This document shows, piece after piece, positions 14,091 through 23,732 of a stretch of 37,086 nt of DNA (positions within the stretch are counted from its first letter, which is position 1; each line of letters begins with the position of its first letter). The notes under the pieces are model-generated. The model was not told the DNA's origin. It saw nothing but the letters and a program-made list of their open reading frames with translations, and ran no database searches. Position numbers and translations under genes: made by a program. The DNA is taken from positions 1 through 37,086 of the IMG/VR virus record IMGVR_UViG_3300035074_000022; one strand, given 5' to 3'. This stretch comes from a virus.

Positions 14091-15671
14091 ATGGCTGATA
14101 CCGTAACCCCCATCTTAGGATTAACGAAGCCCGAAGTAGGTGCTTCTGACGATCTGTGGGGCGGCAAGCTCAATACTAATTTTGATATTCTCGATGCCCT
14201 CGGTAACCCTATCGATTGGGCGGATATTATCAATAAGCCGTCGACATTTCCTCCGTCTACTCATTCCCATCCAATATCGGATATAACCAGCCTCCAGACT
14301 GCTTTGGATGGGAAGGCACCCACAGTTCACACCCATGTTATTTCGGATACCACCGGATTACAGACTGCATTGGATGGCAAGGCGGCTACGACGCACGGTC
14401 ATGTTGCGGCTGATGTAACAGATTTTTCCGAGGCGGTAGATGATCGCGTCGGAGCTTTGTTGGTTGCAGGCACCAATGTTACGCTAAATTACAATGATGC
14501 GTCTAATTCACTTACGATCAACGCTTCTGGTTCTGTCGCGGACACCGATAAGGGAGACATTACGGTTACTTCTGGCGGCACTGTTTGGACCATCGATCCG
14601 AATGCTGTCGATAACACCAAAATGTCGGATATGGTTCAGGCGACTATAAAAGGTCGAGCCGCTGCCGCTGGAACTGGTGATCCGACTGATCTAACCGGCG
14701 CTCAGGTATTGGCGATAATCGAAGCCGTGACTCCGCTTGTATCCACGGCGGAAGGCAACGCGGCTTATCAGCCGTTGGATGCTACTCTGTCTGCTTTAGC
14801 TATTTTTAATACCAACGGATTCCTTGTCCAGACAGGGCCTGATACATTTGTCGCCAGGGCTATTCAAGGAACTACTAATCAAATAACTGTTTTAGATGGC
14901 CTTGGTACAGCTAATCCCACCATATCCATTCCACCTGACTTTGTAATTCCTTCCGTCATTACCATACCCAATAACGGCCTTCATATTTTGGATACCAATG
15001 CTTCACACGATATGATTGTCGTGTGTGGAAGCAATATTACCGCCGATCGCACGTTTACCATTACCATTGGTGATGCCAACCGCGTCCTTACTCTCAGCGG
15101 CGATCTTAACGTTACTGCAACTGCTAGCGTTGCCGGGACGCACACCGGAACTAGCTCGGGCACCAATACTGGCGATCAGACAATTACGCTTACCGGCGAT
15201 GTAACCGGCTCCGGAACTGGGTCATTCGCCACGGCAATCGGCGCTGGTGTTATTCAAGTTGCTGATATTAATGCGGCTGCTATTGCCACGACAGCCCAAT
15301 TCAGGAATAATACTGCGAGCTTGTTGCTTACCACCGATCAGGTGAATGCGGCTGGCGCGCTGTTCGCACTTACGGATGCCACCACGATAGCCTGGGATAT
15401 GAATTCCGGCTGGAATGCTTCGGTCACTTTGGCTGGCAATAGAACGCTAGGTAATCCGACCAATCCCATCGTCGGTCGTACCGGCGCTATCGTTGTTACC
15501 CAAGATGGGACAGGAAGCCGAACGCTCGCATACGGGTCTAACTGGGAAGCTGCAGGAGGGGTATTCCCAGTGTTAACCACTGGTGCCGCCAACGCAAAGG
15601 ATATCATCTTCTATTGGGTACAATCCGCTACGAGCATTATTATCACTGGCATTCTAAAGGCGGTGGCGTGA
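14091..15671 (+). CDS. Tail fibre protein with HxH repeats
   Basis: A 526-residue fibre. Residues 1-37 ([20 protein letters not shown] onward) are shared with the 16622-17638 protein and are probably the virion-binding end. From about 57 onwards there are fibre repeats: THSHPISDITSLQTALDGKA, VHTHVISDTTGLQTALDGKA, TTHGHVAADVTD, whose H-x-H pairs often hold metal in trimeric fibres. The rest is Thr, Asn and Gly-rich beta sequence, with a GT-rich stretch near 350-370. It likely binds the host surface. The stop overlaps the next ATG (TGATG). Confidence 0.85.
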   Translation: MADTVTPILGLTKPEVGASDDLWGGKLNTNFDILDALGNPIDWADIINKPSTFPPSTHSHPISDITSLQTALDGKAPTVHTHVISDTTGLQTALDGKAATTHGHVAADVTDFSEAVDDRVGALLVAGTNVTLNYNDASNSLTINASGSVADTDKGDITVTSGGTVWTIDPNAVDNTKMSDMVQATIKGRAAAAGTGDPTDLTGAQVLAIIEAVTPLVSTAEGNAAYQPLDATLSALAIFNTNGFLVQTGPDTFVARAIQGTTNQITVLDGLGTANPTISIPPDFVIPSVITIPNNGLHILDTNASHDMIVVCGSNITADRTFTITIGDANRVLTLSGDLNVTATASVAGTHTGTSSGTNTGDQTITLTGDVTGSGTGSFATAIGAGVIQVADINAAAIATTAQFRNNTASLLLTTDQVNAAGALFALTDATTIAWDMNSGWNASVTLAGNRTLGNPTNPIVGRTGAIVVTQDGTGSRTLAYGSNWEAAGGVFPVLTTGAANAKDIIFYWVQSATSIIITGILKAVA

Positions 15672-16402
15672 TGTTCGAATTACCCCCTCCTATTTGGATG
15701 CCTCCCAAACCTGCTATTATCATCCCGCATGTTAAGCCGGTCCCGGCCCTGTTGCCTGGTTTCTGCATTCCTATGGTGATTGGGGCTGGTGTTGCGGCGG
15801 GACCTGCGTTTGTTGCTGCAAGCGCTGTAGCAGTAGCATCGGGTACTGAGACGACTATCGTAGTCGATAAGCCCGCTGGAACTGCGTCCGGTGACGTACT
15901 CTTAGCGTTCTTCACCCACGATAGGGCCTCATCGAGGTTTTCACTCGCAGGCTGGACTTCTAGGGGGAATGCTACAGTCGGCAGCACTTCCGGCGAACTT
16001 CTATCAAAGATAGCGGGGGGGTCAGAGCCTTCAACTTATTCGTTTGCAATCTCTGAACCTGACCTTAATAAGCGCGGCATCGTAGTAGCCTACCGTGGCG
16101 GCGCGGTAGATGTGGCAGGCGCTTATTCGATAAGTTCATCGGGGGCCTCCGTAACAGCGTCCGCGCTCACAGCGTCATCAGCGGGAACGCTTGTAGGGTT
16201 ATTCGGAAAAGTCTCCGGCTCCACCACAGTCTTGACGCCTCCTAGCGATATGACAGAGCGTGCAAATAGCCCGCCTGCTGTTGGGCAAGGCCGCATGGCT
16301 GTCTACGACGCCTCTCAAGCAGCAGGCTCCAGTGGTACTAAGACTATTACGTGGTCTGGAACTACAGGCGGCGAATATGGCATCCTAATCCAACTGATTT
16401 AG
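15671..16402 (+). CDS. Putative tail or fibre-associated surface protein
   Basis: A 243-residue protein starting at ATG 15671, one base into the upstream stop. The N-terminal 35 residues are Pro-rich and hydrophobic (MFELPPPIWMPPKPAIIIPH), followed by a short hydrophobic segment. The body (VAVASGTETTIVVDKPAGTA, GDVLLAFFTHDRAS, GWTSRGNATVGS) is an all-beta sequence typical of phage surface proteins. Its place between two fibre genes suggests it belongs to the host-binding apparatus. No enzymatic motif is visible. Confidence 0.7.
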   Translation: MFELPPPIWMPPKPAIIIPHVKPVPALLPGFCIPMVIGAGVAAGPAFVAASAVAVASGTETTIVVDKPAGTASGDVLLAFFTHDRASSRFSLAGWTSRGNATVGSTSGELLSKIAGGSEPSTYSFAISEPDLNKRGIVVAYRGGAVDVAGAYSISSSGASVTASALTASSAGTLVGLFGKVSGSTTVLTPPSDMTERANSPPAVGQGRMAVYDASQAAGSSGTKTITWSGTTGGEYGILIQLI

Positions 16403-16417
16403 GGATATAATGCCGTG

Positions 16418-16618
16418 ATGATCAAAGTACCGAAAGAAATGGCGACGAGCGTAATAGATGGGCTGAAGTCGCAGCCGATTGCGCTACCGCTTGTTGTGGT
16501 AAATTTGTGCGCTCTGGCAGTTGTTGGTTTTGTTTTGTACACTGTTGCAGAACGGTCGAGCGCTCGTGATGTTATGTTAACGGAAGTCATTAAGAACTGT
16601 GGGCCGCAGAGGAACTAA
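16418..16618 (+). CDS. Small single-pass membrane protein
   Basis: A 66-residue protein from ATG 16418 (GTG 16415 directly before is an equal candidate). One strongly hydrophobic helix spans about residues 22-43 (IALPLVVVNLCALAVVGFVL). A short amphipathic N-terminus and a charged C-terminus (ERSSARDVMLTEVIKNCG) flank it. It could be a lysis protein such as a pinholin or spanin part, or a virion-assembly membrane protein. No lipobox or signal peptide is seen. It lies between two tail genes. Confidence 0.7.
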   Translation: MIKVPKEMATSVIDGLKSQPIALPLVVVNLCALAVVGFVLYTVAERSSARDVMLTEVIKNCGPQRN

Positions 16619-16621
16619 ACC

Positions 16622-17638
16622 ATGGCTGATACCACAACTCCTGTTTTAGGATTGACGAAGCCAGAAGTTGGGGCCTCGGCTAACACTTGGGGCAACAAGC
16701 TTAACACCGACTTAGATATCCTCGATTCGAGGGTAGTTGCTACTACTCCTTCCCCTGTTCAATGGTTGACTAAGCTTGGTGATGGGAATGCTTCGGCTGG
16801 CCATTGGATAGTTACGAGGAATAACAACAGCGGCGTCAGAATTGACGATCCGATAGTTATCAATCGGCAGACCGGCGCAGTTACTATAACTGCTGCGGCT
16901 GTTAGCATTACGGGTACGCTCAGTGCCGGTTCTATCAGCGGCCCAACTGGCGGCATTACAGCGGCTACTTATCCTCACCAGGCATCTGCCCCGGCGAATC
17001 CGGCTGCTGGCAATTCCACCATCTATTTCGATGTAAACGGCAACCCGGTTGTCAAGAAATCGGACGGCTCCATCGTTCATTTGGGTGTTCCTCCGGGAAC
17101 TATCGCGTTTACCGGCGCATCGTCCGCCGATGTTGGTTGGGCACTTCTTAACGGCCAAGCTATTTCTCGCACTGCTAATCCGGCTTTGTTATCTAGATAC
17201 GGCACTGCGTTCGGTGTGGGTGATGGTTCTACCACTTTCAATCTACCTGATCTTCGCGGCCGCGTTATTGCCGGTAAAGACAATATGGGCGGCGCGTCTG
17301 CTAATCGTCTTACTTTCCCTGTTACTGGTGGATTGAATGGCGATACGATGGGTGCAACTGGCGGTGACGAAATTCATTTGATTACGACCGCTGAATTGCC
17401 CGCGCACGGACACCCCGTTACTATCAATGATCCAGGCCATATTCACGGAGTAGGTGTAAGGGCAGATTTTGCATCCACGGGTTCCACGGGCGGTATGAAC
17501 GAATTTGGAGGTTCCACACAAAACACCAAGACAGGTACAACCGGAATAACTGCTTCTGCTGGTAATACCGGAGGGGGCGGGGGTCACAACAATATCCAGC
17601 CGACTATCATTCTTAATGCTCAAATCAAGCTAGGGTAA
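16622..17638 (+). CDS. Tail fibre protein with tail-collar domain
   Basis: A 338-residue protein. Residues 1-36 ([20 protein letters not shown] onward) match the N-terminus of the 14091-15671 fibre. Residues 157-221 form a phage tail collar domain: [42 protein letters not shown]. The C-terminal part has [12 protein letters not shown] and [10 protein letters not shown] and a Gly-rich loop ending in [10 protein letters not shown], as in receptor-binding tips. Shared anchors with different tips imply two fibres competing for or sharing one attachment site on the tail. Confidence 0.88.
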   Translation: MADTTTPVLGLTKPEVGASANTWGNKLNTDLDILDSRVVATTPSPVQWLTKLGDGNASAGHWIVTRNNNSGVRIDDPIVINRQTGAVTITAAAVSITGTLSAGSISGPTGGITAATYPHQASAPANPAAGNSTIYFDVNGNPVVKKSDGSIVHLGVPPGTIAFTGASSADVGWALLNGQAISRTANPALLSRYGTAFGVGDGSTTFNLPDLRGRVIAGKDNMGGASANRLTFPVTGGLNGDTMGATGGDEIHLITTAELPAHGHPVTINDPGHIHGVGVRADFASTGSTGGMNEFGGSTQNTKTGTTGITASAGNTGGGGGHNNIQPTIILNAQIKLG

Positions 17639-17639
17639 T

Positions 17640-19148
17640 ATGGTAAGCGTAAACTTCCCAGCCGGGGTAACTACCCTGATTTCTAAATCCGCCAAGATAG
17701 CTAATTGGCGAGAGGGAAATCTTGTGCGTTGGGACGATGGGGTGACCCTCCGTCCGGTGGGTGGTTGGGAACAGATCGTTTATGCCTTGCCATTCGCTTC
17801 CCGATGCAGAGCGATGCATAGATGGGTGTCTCTAACCGGGCTTCATTACATCGGTTATCTGTGCGAGCAACATGTTTATGTCGACGATGGTAGCGGAACT
17901 CTAAACGATGTGACCCCGGTTGGTGGAATGGCTGCCATTGCGGTGGTGTCCGGCGGTTATGGCGAGCAGAGTTACAGTGATATTGAATATGGAACGCCGC
18001 GAGCAGGCGTCTCAGCCATCGCGAAATTCTCCCCCGCTTTCTCTATCAATAATTGGGGCGAGGATTTGCTGGTTATGACCAGCTTCGACGGCAGACTGCT
18101 TAGATGGTCGCCCACTACTCCGGCAACGAAGTTGACCGCTGTTTCCGGCGCTCCCACCGGCAATAGACAGTTCGTGGTTACCCCCGAGCATCATTGCATG
18201 CTTTTCCAGATGGCTGGTAAGCCAGCTGATTTTGGCTGGTGTAGCTCTGAGAACCTTAACGATTGGAACTTCGCCAGCACGACCAATACGGCGGGCATGT
18301 TTACCCTTGATCCGTTCTCGCCTATTTTGGCTGCCCATTCGTCGTCTATCGGTGTTCTGGTGTCTACTCCGGCGATGACCCACATCGTAGAGTGGATCGG
18401 GCTTCCATACGTATATCGCTATCGGCCAATCGGGAAAGTTCCAATTCCCATCAGCGCTGCTTCGGTGTCTTCCATCCCTCTTGGGATAGGCTGGATTTCG
18501 ATCGAGGGATTCTGGCTATACAACGGCTCCACCGTAGATGTTATTCCATGTCCTGTTTGGGACGTTATATCAGAGAAGATGGATTTCGAAAGGACTGTGT
18601 TGGAATCGCACTCTATAAGCCTATTGGCCAAGGGCGAAGTGTGGTGGTTCTGGGTGGACCCGGAAATCAGCCCGGTGGCTTCTAGATACATCGCCATAGA
18701 TTATCGTTCCAGAGTGTGGATGAGCGGTTATCTTACTAGAACTTGTGGGTTCTCGTACGCCAATGATAGATTCCCCGTAATGTCCGACGGGGTGAAGGTA
18801 TGGAAGCACGAATTCGGGTTCTCTTATCCGGAAGTATTGCACATGCCTTACTTAGAATCTCAGACCATCAACGTGGCGAACGGGGAGCGATGGTGCACGA
18901 TCAATAAAATTCTGCCGGAGATAATGGGGGACAAGAACGCGCTAGCTTTTTGTCTGCACAAGATAAATGATCGCACGGGCGGAGTAGAAATGGAATCGCC
19001 CCAATACGGAGTAAATGAACACGGTTGGGTGGATATGAGGGAGACAGCGCGGGATTTTCGCCTAAGCATCGAAATGGTGGCGAATTCGGACTGGAGAACT
19101 GTCGGGCCTATCATATTCGACATAAAGCCGCGCGGTAAAAAGAAATGA
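17640..19148 (+). CDS. Putative tail nozzle/tubular protein
   Basis: A 502-residue, beta-rich protein. The opening (VNFPAGVTTLISKSAKIANW, REGNLVRWDDGVTLRPVGGWE) and successive W-G-x-D, FDGRLLRWSP, NWNFAST-type segments fit the beta-propeller proteins that form the podovirus tail nozzle below the adaptor. It lies after the fibre genes and before small assembly genes. I cannot separate it from P22 gp10-like hubs by eye. A late-gene structural role is well supported. Confidence 0.75.
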   Translation: MVSVNFPAGVTTLISKSAKIANWREGNLVRWDDGVTLRPVGGWEQIVYALPFASRCRAMHRWVSLTGLHYIGYLCEQHVYVDDGSGTLNDVTPVGGMAAIAVVSGGYGEQSYSDIEYGTPRAGVSAIAKFSPAFSINNWGEDLLVMTSFDGRLLRWSPTTPATKLTAVSGAPTGNRQFVVTPEHHCMLFQMAGKPADFGWCSSENLNDWNFASTTNTAGMFTLDPFSPILAAHSSSIGVLVSTPAMTHIVEWIGLPYVYRYRPIGKVPIPISAASVSSIPLGIGWISIEGFWLYNGSTVDVIPCPVWDVISEKMDFERTVLESHSISLLAKGEVWWFWVDPEISPVASRYIAIDYRSRVWMSGYLTRTCGFSYANDRFPVMSDGVKVWKHEFGFSYPEVLHMPYLESQTINVANGERWCTINKILPEIMGDKNALAFCLHKINDRTGGVEMESPQYGVNEHGWVDMRETARDFRLSIEMVANSDWRTVGPIIFDIKPRGKKK

Positions 19149-19345
19149 AGGTACCAAACTTTGACGACCCCGAATTAACTAAATTCTTGGTCCAGTGGGA
19201 CTTGGAATTACAGAGGATGAAGAGGGATCAGCTTAGCGCCATCAGTGGGAATAGGTCGCTGTTGTTGTACTCGCCCAACGCATCCGTGTTCGAAATAACG
19301 GTTAGTGATTTGGGCGTGATAACAGCTACGAAGGTGGCTGGATGA
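19145..19345 (+). CDS. Small conserved structural-region protein
   Basis: A 66-residue protein overlapping the previous gene by 4 bp (ATGA) and the next by 4 bp. The N-terminal half is helical and charged (FDDPELTKFLVQWDLELQRM), the C-terminal half short beta (ASVFEITVSDLGVITATKVA). Such a helix followed by a small beta tip could be a trimeric coiled-coil attachment piece. No function can be assigned. Confidence 0.65.
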   Translation: MKVPNFDDPELTKFLVQWDLELQRMKRDQLSAISGNRSLLLYSPNASVFEITVSDLGVITATKVAG

Positions 19346-19701
19346 TAGTTACAGACCCGGCTATGCGAAAGAAGATGGAAAGGGCACTTGAGAACAGTTC
19401 GTATACGTTAGATGATATTGAAGATGCTTTACTTTCCGGGAAGATGCAGAGTCACGTTTATGGTAATACTTGGATTATTACTCAAGTATACGAATTTCCT
19501 AGGAGTACAGCAGTAAATATTTTGTTTGCTGTTGGCGACTTAGAGGATACCTTAGAAGGCGCGAAGATGATAGAGAGTTGGGCTAAGGCTTTGGGTGCTA
19601 AGACTATAACTTTTACCGGTCGGGAAGGCTGGCAAGAGTTAAAAGTTCCTGGTTGGAAAAAGGTAGGCGTTATCTACTCGAAGGACATAGACCATGGGTG
19701 A
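19342..19701 (+). CDS. Conserved hypothetical phage protein, possibly GNAT-like
   Basis: A 119-residue alpha/beta protein. It contains WIITQVYEFPRSTAVNILFA, then a helix with MIESWAKALGAKTITFTGRE and GWQELKVPGWKKVGVIYSKD. In podoviruses a similar short protein at this position (before the internal virion proteins) is sometimes compared with the GNAT fold. No clear acetyl-CoA loop is present, so enzymatic activity is doubtful. It overlaps genes on both sides, consistent with coupled expression. Confidence 0.65.
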   Translation: MIVTDPAMRKKMERALENSSYTLDDIEDALLSGKMQSHVYGNTWIITQVYEFPRSTAVNILFAVGDLEDTLEGAKMIESWAKALGAKTITFTGREGWQELKVPGWKKVGVIYSKDIDHG

Positions 19702-20758
19702 CGATCCCGCACCTGCACAAGTGCAGCAGCAGCAAGTAAACAAGATTGAGCTTCCGGCATGGGTCGATAAGGGAGCGCAAGAGAATTATGAGTTTGCGAA
19801 GCAGGTTGCTGGCAGACCATTAGAGCAATACGCGGGTCCGCAAGTAGCCGAATTATCGCCATTCTACAAGCAGGCTGGCGATTATATTGCTAATAATGTC
19901 GGTTCTACTAGCCCGTATTATGAGGATGCTGCCGACATATTTAGGCGCACGTCCGGCGTAATGGACATAATGCCATATCTGAATCCTTACACCGCCGAGG
20001 TAGAACAGAACGCCATCCGAAATGCCAACGAATCGATAACGCACAATCTTAACGCCAACGCTGATGCTGCTCGGGCGGCCAGTGCATTTGGCGGTTCCAA
20101 GTATGCCATCCAAGACGCAGTTACGCAAGCGGAGGGTACCAAGAATATTGGCGACTTGAGCGCCATGCTCCGCCTTCAAGGATTCAACGTGGCTTCGGCC
20201 AACGCTCTGGCCGATCGAGCCGGAATACGAGATTCTGGCACCGGATTATTGGGCGTGGCTTCTGGTAAGCAATCAGCTCAAGCTCAAGATATAGCATCCT
20301 TGCTTAGTTATGGTGGTATCCAACAGGGGCATGAACAGGCCAATATAGACGCTCTTATGCGGCAATTCGCTGAGAAGCAGAATTATCCGGTGGAGCAGCT
20401 TAATCTTCGCTTGGCCGCTCTTGGTATGTCGCCGTATGGCAAGACCGAAACCGGTACTCTGACCAAGGAGAGCACATCGGAGCGTCTGCCCACAGATTGG
20501 GCTTCGATTATCCTCGGCGCTGGAAAGATCGCTGCAACAGCGGTAGCGTCTGACCGAACTCTAAAAACGGACATTAAAAAGCTTACGAACGGCCCAATCC
20601 CGATGTACGCTTATCGCTATAAGGGCGACCCGAAGAGCTACCCGAAGGTGGTCGGTCCGATGGCGCAGGACATTGAAAAGGTACGTCCAAGCGCCGTTAA
20701 GAAGGTCGGTGGTAAGAAGGTAATCGATCTCAGTAATCTCATGGAGGTATTGAAATAA
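19694..20758 (+). CDS. Virion protein with C-terminal S74-type chaperone domain
   Basis: A 354-residue protein. Residues 1-260 are Ala, Gln and Asn-rich and helical (RNANESITHNLNANADAARA), typical of an internal virion or ejection protein. The last 69 residues start SDRTLKTDIKKL (Ser286) and include MYAYRYKG and VGPMAQDIEKVRPSAV. That is the peptidase S74 intramolecular chaperone domain, which trimerises its substrate and then cuts itself off just before the conserved Ser-Asp. Cleavage would leave a mature protein of about 285 residues. It follows the 119-residue gene with an 8-bp overlap. Confidence 0.8.
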   Translation: MGDDPAPAQVQQQQVNKIELPAWVDKGAQENYEFAKQVAGRPLEQYAGPQVAELSPFYKQAGDYIANNVGSTSPYYEDAADIFRRTSGVMDIMPYLNPYTAEVEQNAIRNANESITHNLNANADAARAASAFGGSKYAIQDAVTQAEGTKNIGDLSAMLRLQGFNVASANALADRAGIRDSGTGLLGVASGKQSAQAQDIASLLSYGGIQQGHEQANIDALMRQFAEKQNYPVEQLNLRLAALGMSPYGKTETGTLTKESTSERLPTDWASIILGAGKIAATAVASDRTLKTDIKKLTNGPIPMYAYRYKGDPKSYPKVVGPMAQDIEKVRPSAVKKVGGKKVIDLSNLMEVLK

Positions 20759-21708
20759 TGCCTATCCCTGAGAGGATTAAGAAAATAATTGACGCCAATG
20801 TACCGCCATCCATGCGCGACTATTATTATCGCATGGTTCAGAAGGAGAGCGGCGGCGTTCCAACTACATCTAAGACCGGAGCAGCTGGTCTGCTGCAATT
20901 TACGCGCGGAACCGGCAAGCTGTACGGGTTGGTTAGCGACAAGCACGATAGTCGTAATGATCCCGAAGCCAACATCAGGGCAGGTGTCCGGCTGACCGAA
21001 GATAATAAACGGTTGCTTACCCGAATGTTGGGGCGGGAACCATCCTATTCTGAATTGGCATTGGCGCACCAACAAGGCGCGCAAACCGCAGGCCAAATGT
21101 TGCTTGGTAAGGGAAATGCTCCCGCCCATCATTTGGCTGTGAACAACGTACCGGCGAATCTTCCGCCCCAAGAGGCTGCGAGGCATATCATGAACTATTA
21201 TGGATTCGGCGGTCCTCCTCGAAGGCAGGGAGTGCCGGGAATGACACTTAATAGTACTTTCCCGGCGATGCTTGGGAACGAATTTGGTCCGCAGGCTCCG
21301 CCGCAATTCCCAAGTGCTCCCCTTCCAGGCGCGGCTCCGCTTCCGCTGCCTGGCCCGGTGGTTGATCCAAGAATGGCAACCGGTCAATTGGGTGTTGCTC
21401 CGACTGCGGCGGCGGCTCCAGCTGAATTGGGCATAGGAGATAGAATTAAAGCTGCTCTAATGGGGCCTGATGGGAAGGGTGGCAAGGGTTCTGCTTTCGA
21501 AGGTGCGGACCAAATCGCTGCGGGCATTTCTCCGAAAGTGAACCCGGCTGTCGCCGCCGAGGCGGCCAGAGCGGATTCGATACTCGGCAGAACGGGCGGA
21601 GCGGATACTCTAGGCGGATCAGGCGGGGGTCCGGCAGCGATGAATTTGCTCCAACAGATGTTGCAGAATAAGCGTCAGAAATACGGGCTGTCTCTAACGG
21701 GCAGGTAA
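20758..21708 (+). CDS. Internal virion lytic transglycosylase (SLT domain)
   Basis: A 316-residue protein. Residues 20-110 match an SLT lysozyme-like domain: YYRMVQKESGG with catalytic Glu30, GAAGLLQFTRGTGKLYG, NDPEANIRAGVRLTEDN and SELALAHQQG. This would open peptidoglycan locally when DNA is injected. The remaining two thirds are Pro, Gly and Ala-rich and disordered, with basic C-terminus (NKRQKYGLSLTGR). It starts on the upstream stop (TAATG) and lies in the ejection-protein cluster, so it is virion-borne and not the main lysis enzyme. Confidence 0.88.
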   Translation: MPIPERIKKIIDANVPPSMRDYYYRMVQKESGGVPTTSKTGAAGLLQFTRGTGKLYGLVSDKHDSRNDPEANIRAGVRLTEDNKRLLTRMLGREPSYSELALAHQQGAQTAGQMLLGKGNAPAHHLAVNNVPANLPPQEAARHIMNYYGFGGPPRRQGVPGMTLNSTFPAMLGNEFGPQAPPQFPSAPLPGAAPLPLPGPVVDPRMATGQLGVAPTAAAAPAELGIGDRIKAALMGPDGKGGKGSAFEGADQIAAGISPKVNPAVAAEAARADSILGRTGGADTLGGSGGGPAAMNLLQQMLQNKRQKYGLSLTGR

Positions 21709-21711
21709 GTT

Positions 21712-23730
21712 ATGAATATCGCTGATCTTATCGCGGCTATTCAGTCCGGGATGGACCCAAATAAGGCCATCGTGCAGGCTTCTATACCTGGCGCGGGGGA
21801 ACCCAACATTCCGGGGTCAACTCCGGACTTTACCGGTTCTGGCCCTCCGGCTCCGATAGCAGCGAATGTGGGTTCGACACCGAACACGGCGTTTCCAGAG
21901 CCTGCTCCTCCGGTTCCTCAAGTTCCGCCCACGCCGATACCCACCGGGGTTCCCACTCCTGTTACCAACCCAATACCTGCGGGTGACTCGCCCAAACTAT
22001 TACAGTCTCCACCTGACCTGGCCAACATGTATCTGAAATTGATGCAACAGAATAACAACGCTGCGGCGTTGGATTCTGGTATGACACTTATCGCGGCCGG
22101 ATTGTCGCGCAATCAGGGTACTAGGGAGGGGCTGCTTCGTTTGGCTGGCAATTCTGGGGCTGGCAGACAAAATATCACCGCCAACGATCTGATCAATATA
22201 CAGAAGCAGCAGCAAGCTATGAAGGATATGCTTCTGCGCCGGTCCGTGCTCGGCGGCCTAGCGAAGCAATATGGCTTGTCCCCGGAAGCTGCTTTGGCTT
22301 TGGAGACAAGCGGCAAGTTGGACGAAGTTATAGCCGCCCAAGAGGGCAGGGCGCTGGAAGTAGTGGAAGATAACGCCACCGGCCAGAAGGCATTTTATAA
22401 GAATGGCAAGAAGATCACCGATATTGGTGGACCGAAGCCAGAGGAAGGCGAATTCCAAGAGGGTCCTGGAGGAAGGCAACTTATATCGAAGCGTACTGGT
22501 CTGCCGATGGGTCCGGGCATTGGCCAACCGCCTAAGACCCAAGTGGTCGAGGGTGCTTTGGGTCCGGAGCTTCGCGATACCACGCCGGGTGGGACATTCG
22601 CTAAGGTTGGCGGTTCGGCTGGATTGAAGCCCACGGAAGCTTCCCGCCACGATGCAGAGTTGTTGGACGGCATCAATCGGGATCGCATAGAAGATGGCTT
22701 GCGACCGTATTCCATGGAGTACTTCCTTACAAATATTAAGCGCGCCCCGCAACAAGCAGCAAATGCAGCGGATGAGGCTGGTTTGGCCGCCGTTAATAGG
22801 ACACTTCCACCCGATAAACAGATAGGTATGAGAGAGTACCTAACAACTATTAAACGTGAGAATAGAGAGGCTCCGAACGCTAAGAACGAAGCTGCGTTGG
22901 CTTCTATCAATGCAGATCGTGTTTCGCGTGGCATTGCTCCGATGGGCATGGAGGAATATGTTAGGCGTTATGGTAGTTCTGGTGTTACAGTTAATGTTGG
23001 TAAGGATGGAACTCCGTTCCCGGCTCCGCCTCCCGGACAGGCTTATCGCCGCGATGGAAACAACGTGCTTACCAACGCTGAGGGCGAGCCGCAATTGTAC
23101 GATCTTCCGGGCGGCGATGCTGCGTTGGCTAGGGAGGAGCAGAAGACTAAGGTGGCCAAGACCCAACAGGATGTTCTTAAGGGAGAGAGGGAAACCAAGG
23201 CATCCAAGGAATCCGATATAGAGAAGGCACGATCCCGGTATTCTCAATTGAATTCGGTTTATGGAGCAGCTGAGGATGTTGAGAAGATAATGAAGGAGGC
23301 ACCATTCTACTCTCCGGCAACCGGATTCGGTTCTCAACCATTTACTATGTTTGGTTCTACTCCGGCTACCAATGCGAGAGCACAGTTAAAGACAATCGAC
23401 GCTATCGTTGCTTTCAGACAGTTACAATCAATGCGCGATGCTTCTAAAACGGGTGCCGCGCTTGGTCCGGTTTCAGACTTTGAGAATAAAATGTTGACAG
23501 CATCCATCCGAAGTATTGATCCAGGTCAGAGTGACCACCTTATACTTAAGGGATTGCGTGCAATTAGGGCTTCAATGGCTGTGTTAGCTGAAAATGATTT
23601 TAAGGATTTGGCTAAAGGTGACGAAGTAAAGGCTTTTGAGCTTTATCAAGAAGCCATGAGTAAAGAAATGCTGAGGCTTGAGAACAGGGACACCAAAGTT
23701 AAGGGCGATGATGTTCGGAGGATCAAATAG
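21712..23730 (+). CDS. Large internal virion (ejection-type) protein
   Basis: A 672-residue protein. The N-terminus (about 25-100) is Pro-rich and disordered. Residues about 310-422 contain three related segments of roughly 38 residues, each ending in a sequence like MEYFLTNIKR, MREYLTTIKR or MEEYVRRYG. The region from about 460 to 510 is a charged coiled helix (LAREEQKTKVAKTQQDVLKG), followed by FYSPATGFGSQPFTMFG and a helical C-terminal part. It is the largest protein in the virion ejection cluster; assignment rests on context and composition. No catalytic motif is seen. Confidence 0.75.
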   Translation: MNIADLIAAIQSGMDPNKAIVQASIPGAGEPNIPGSTPDFTGSGPPAPIAANVGSTPNTAFPEPAPPVPQVPPTPIPTGVPTPVTNPIPAGDSPKLLQSPPDLANMYLKLMQQNNNAAALDSGMTLIAAGLSRNQGTREGLLRLAGNSGAGRQNITANDLINIQKQQQAMKDMLLRRSVLGGLAKQYGLSPEAALALETSGKLDEVIAAQEGRALEVVEDNATGQKAFYKNGKKITDIGGPKPEEGEFQEGPGGRQLISKRTGLPMGPGIGQPPKTQVVEGALGPELRDTTPGGTFAKVGGSAGLKPTEASRHDAELLDGINRDRIEDGLRPYSMEYFLTNIKRAPQQAANAADEAGLAAVNRTLPPDKQIGMREYLTTIKRENREAPNAKNEAALASINADRVSRGIAPMGMEEYVRRYGSSGVTVNVGKDGTPFPAPPPGQAYRRDGNNVLTNAEGEPQLYDLPGGDAALAREEQKTKVAKTQQDVLKGERETKASKESDIEKARSRYSQLNSVYGAAEDVEKIMKEAPFYSPATGFGSQPFTMFGSTPATNARAQLKTIDAIVAFRQLQSMRDASKTGAALGPVSDFENKMLTASIRSIDPGQSDHLILKGLRAIRASMAVLAENDFKDLAKGDEVKAFELYQEAMSKEMLRLENRDTKVKGDDVRRIK

Positions 23731-23732
23731 TC

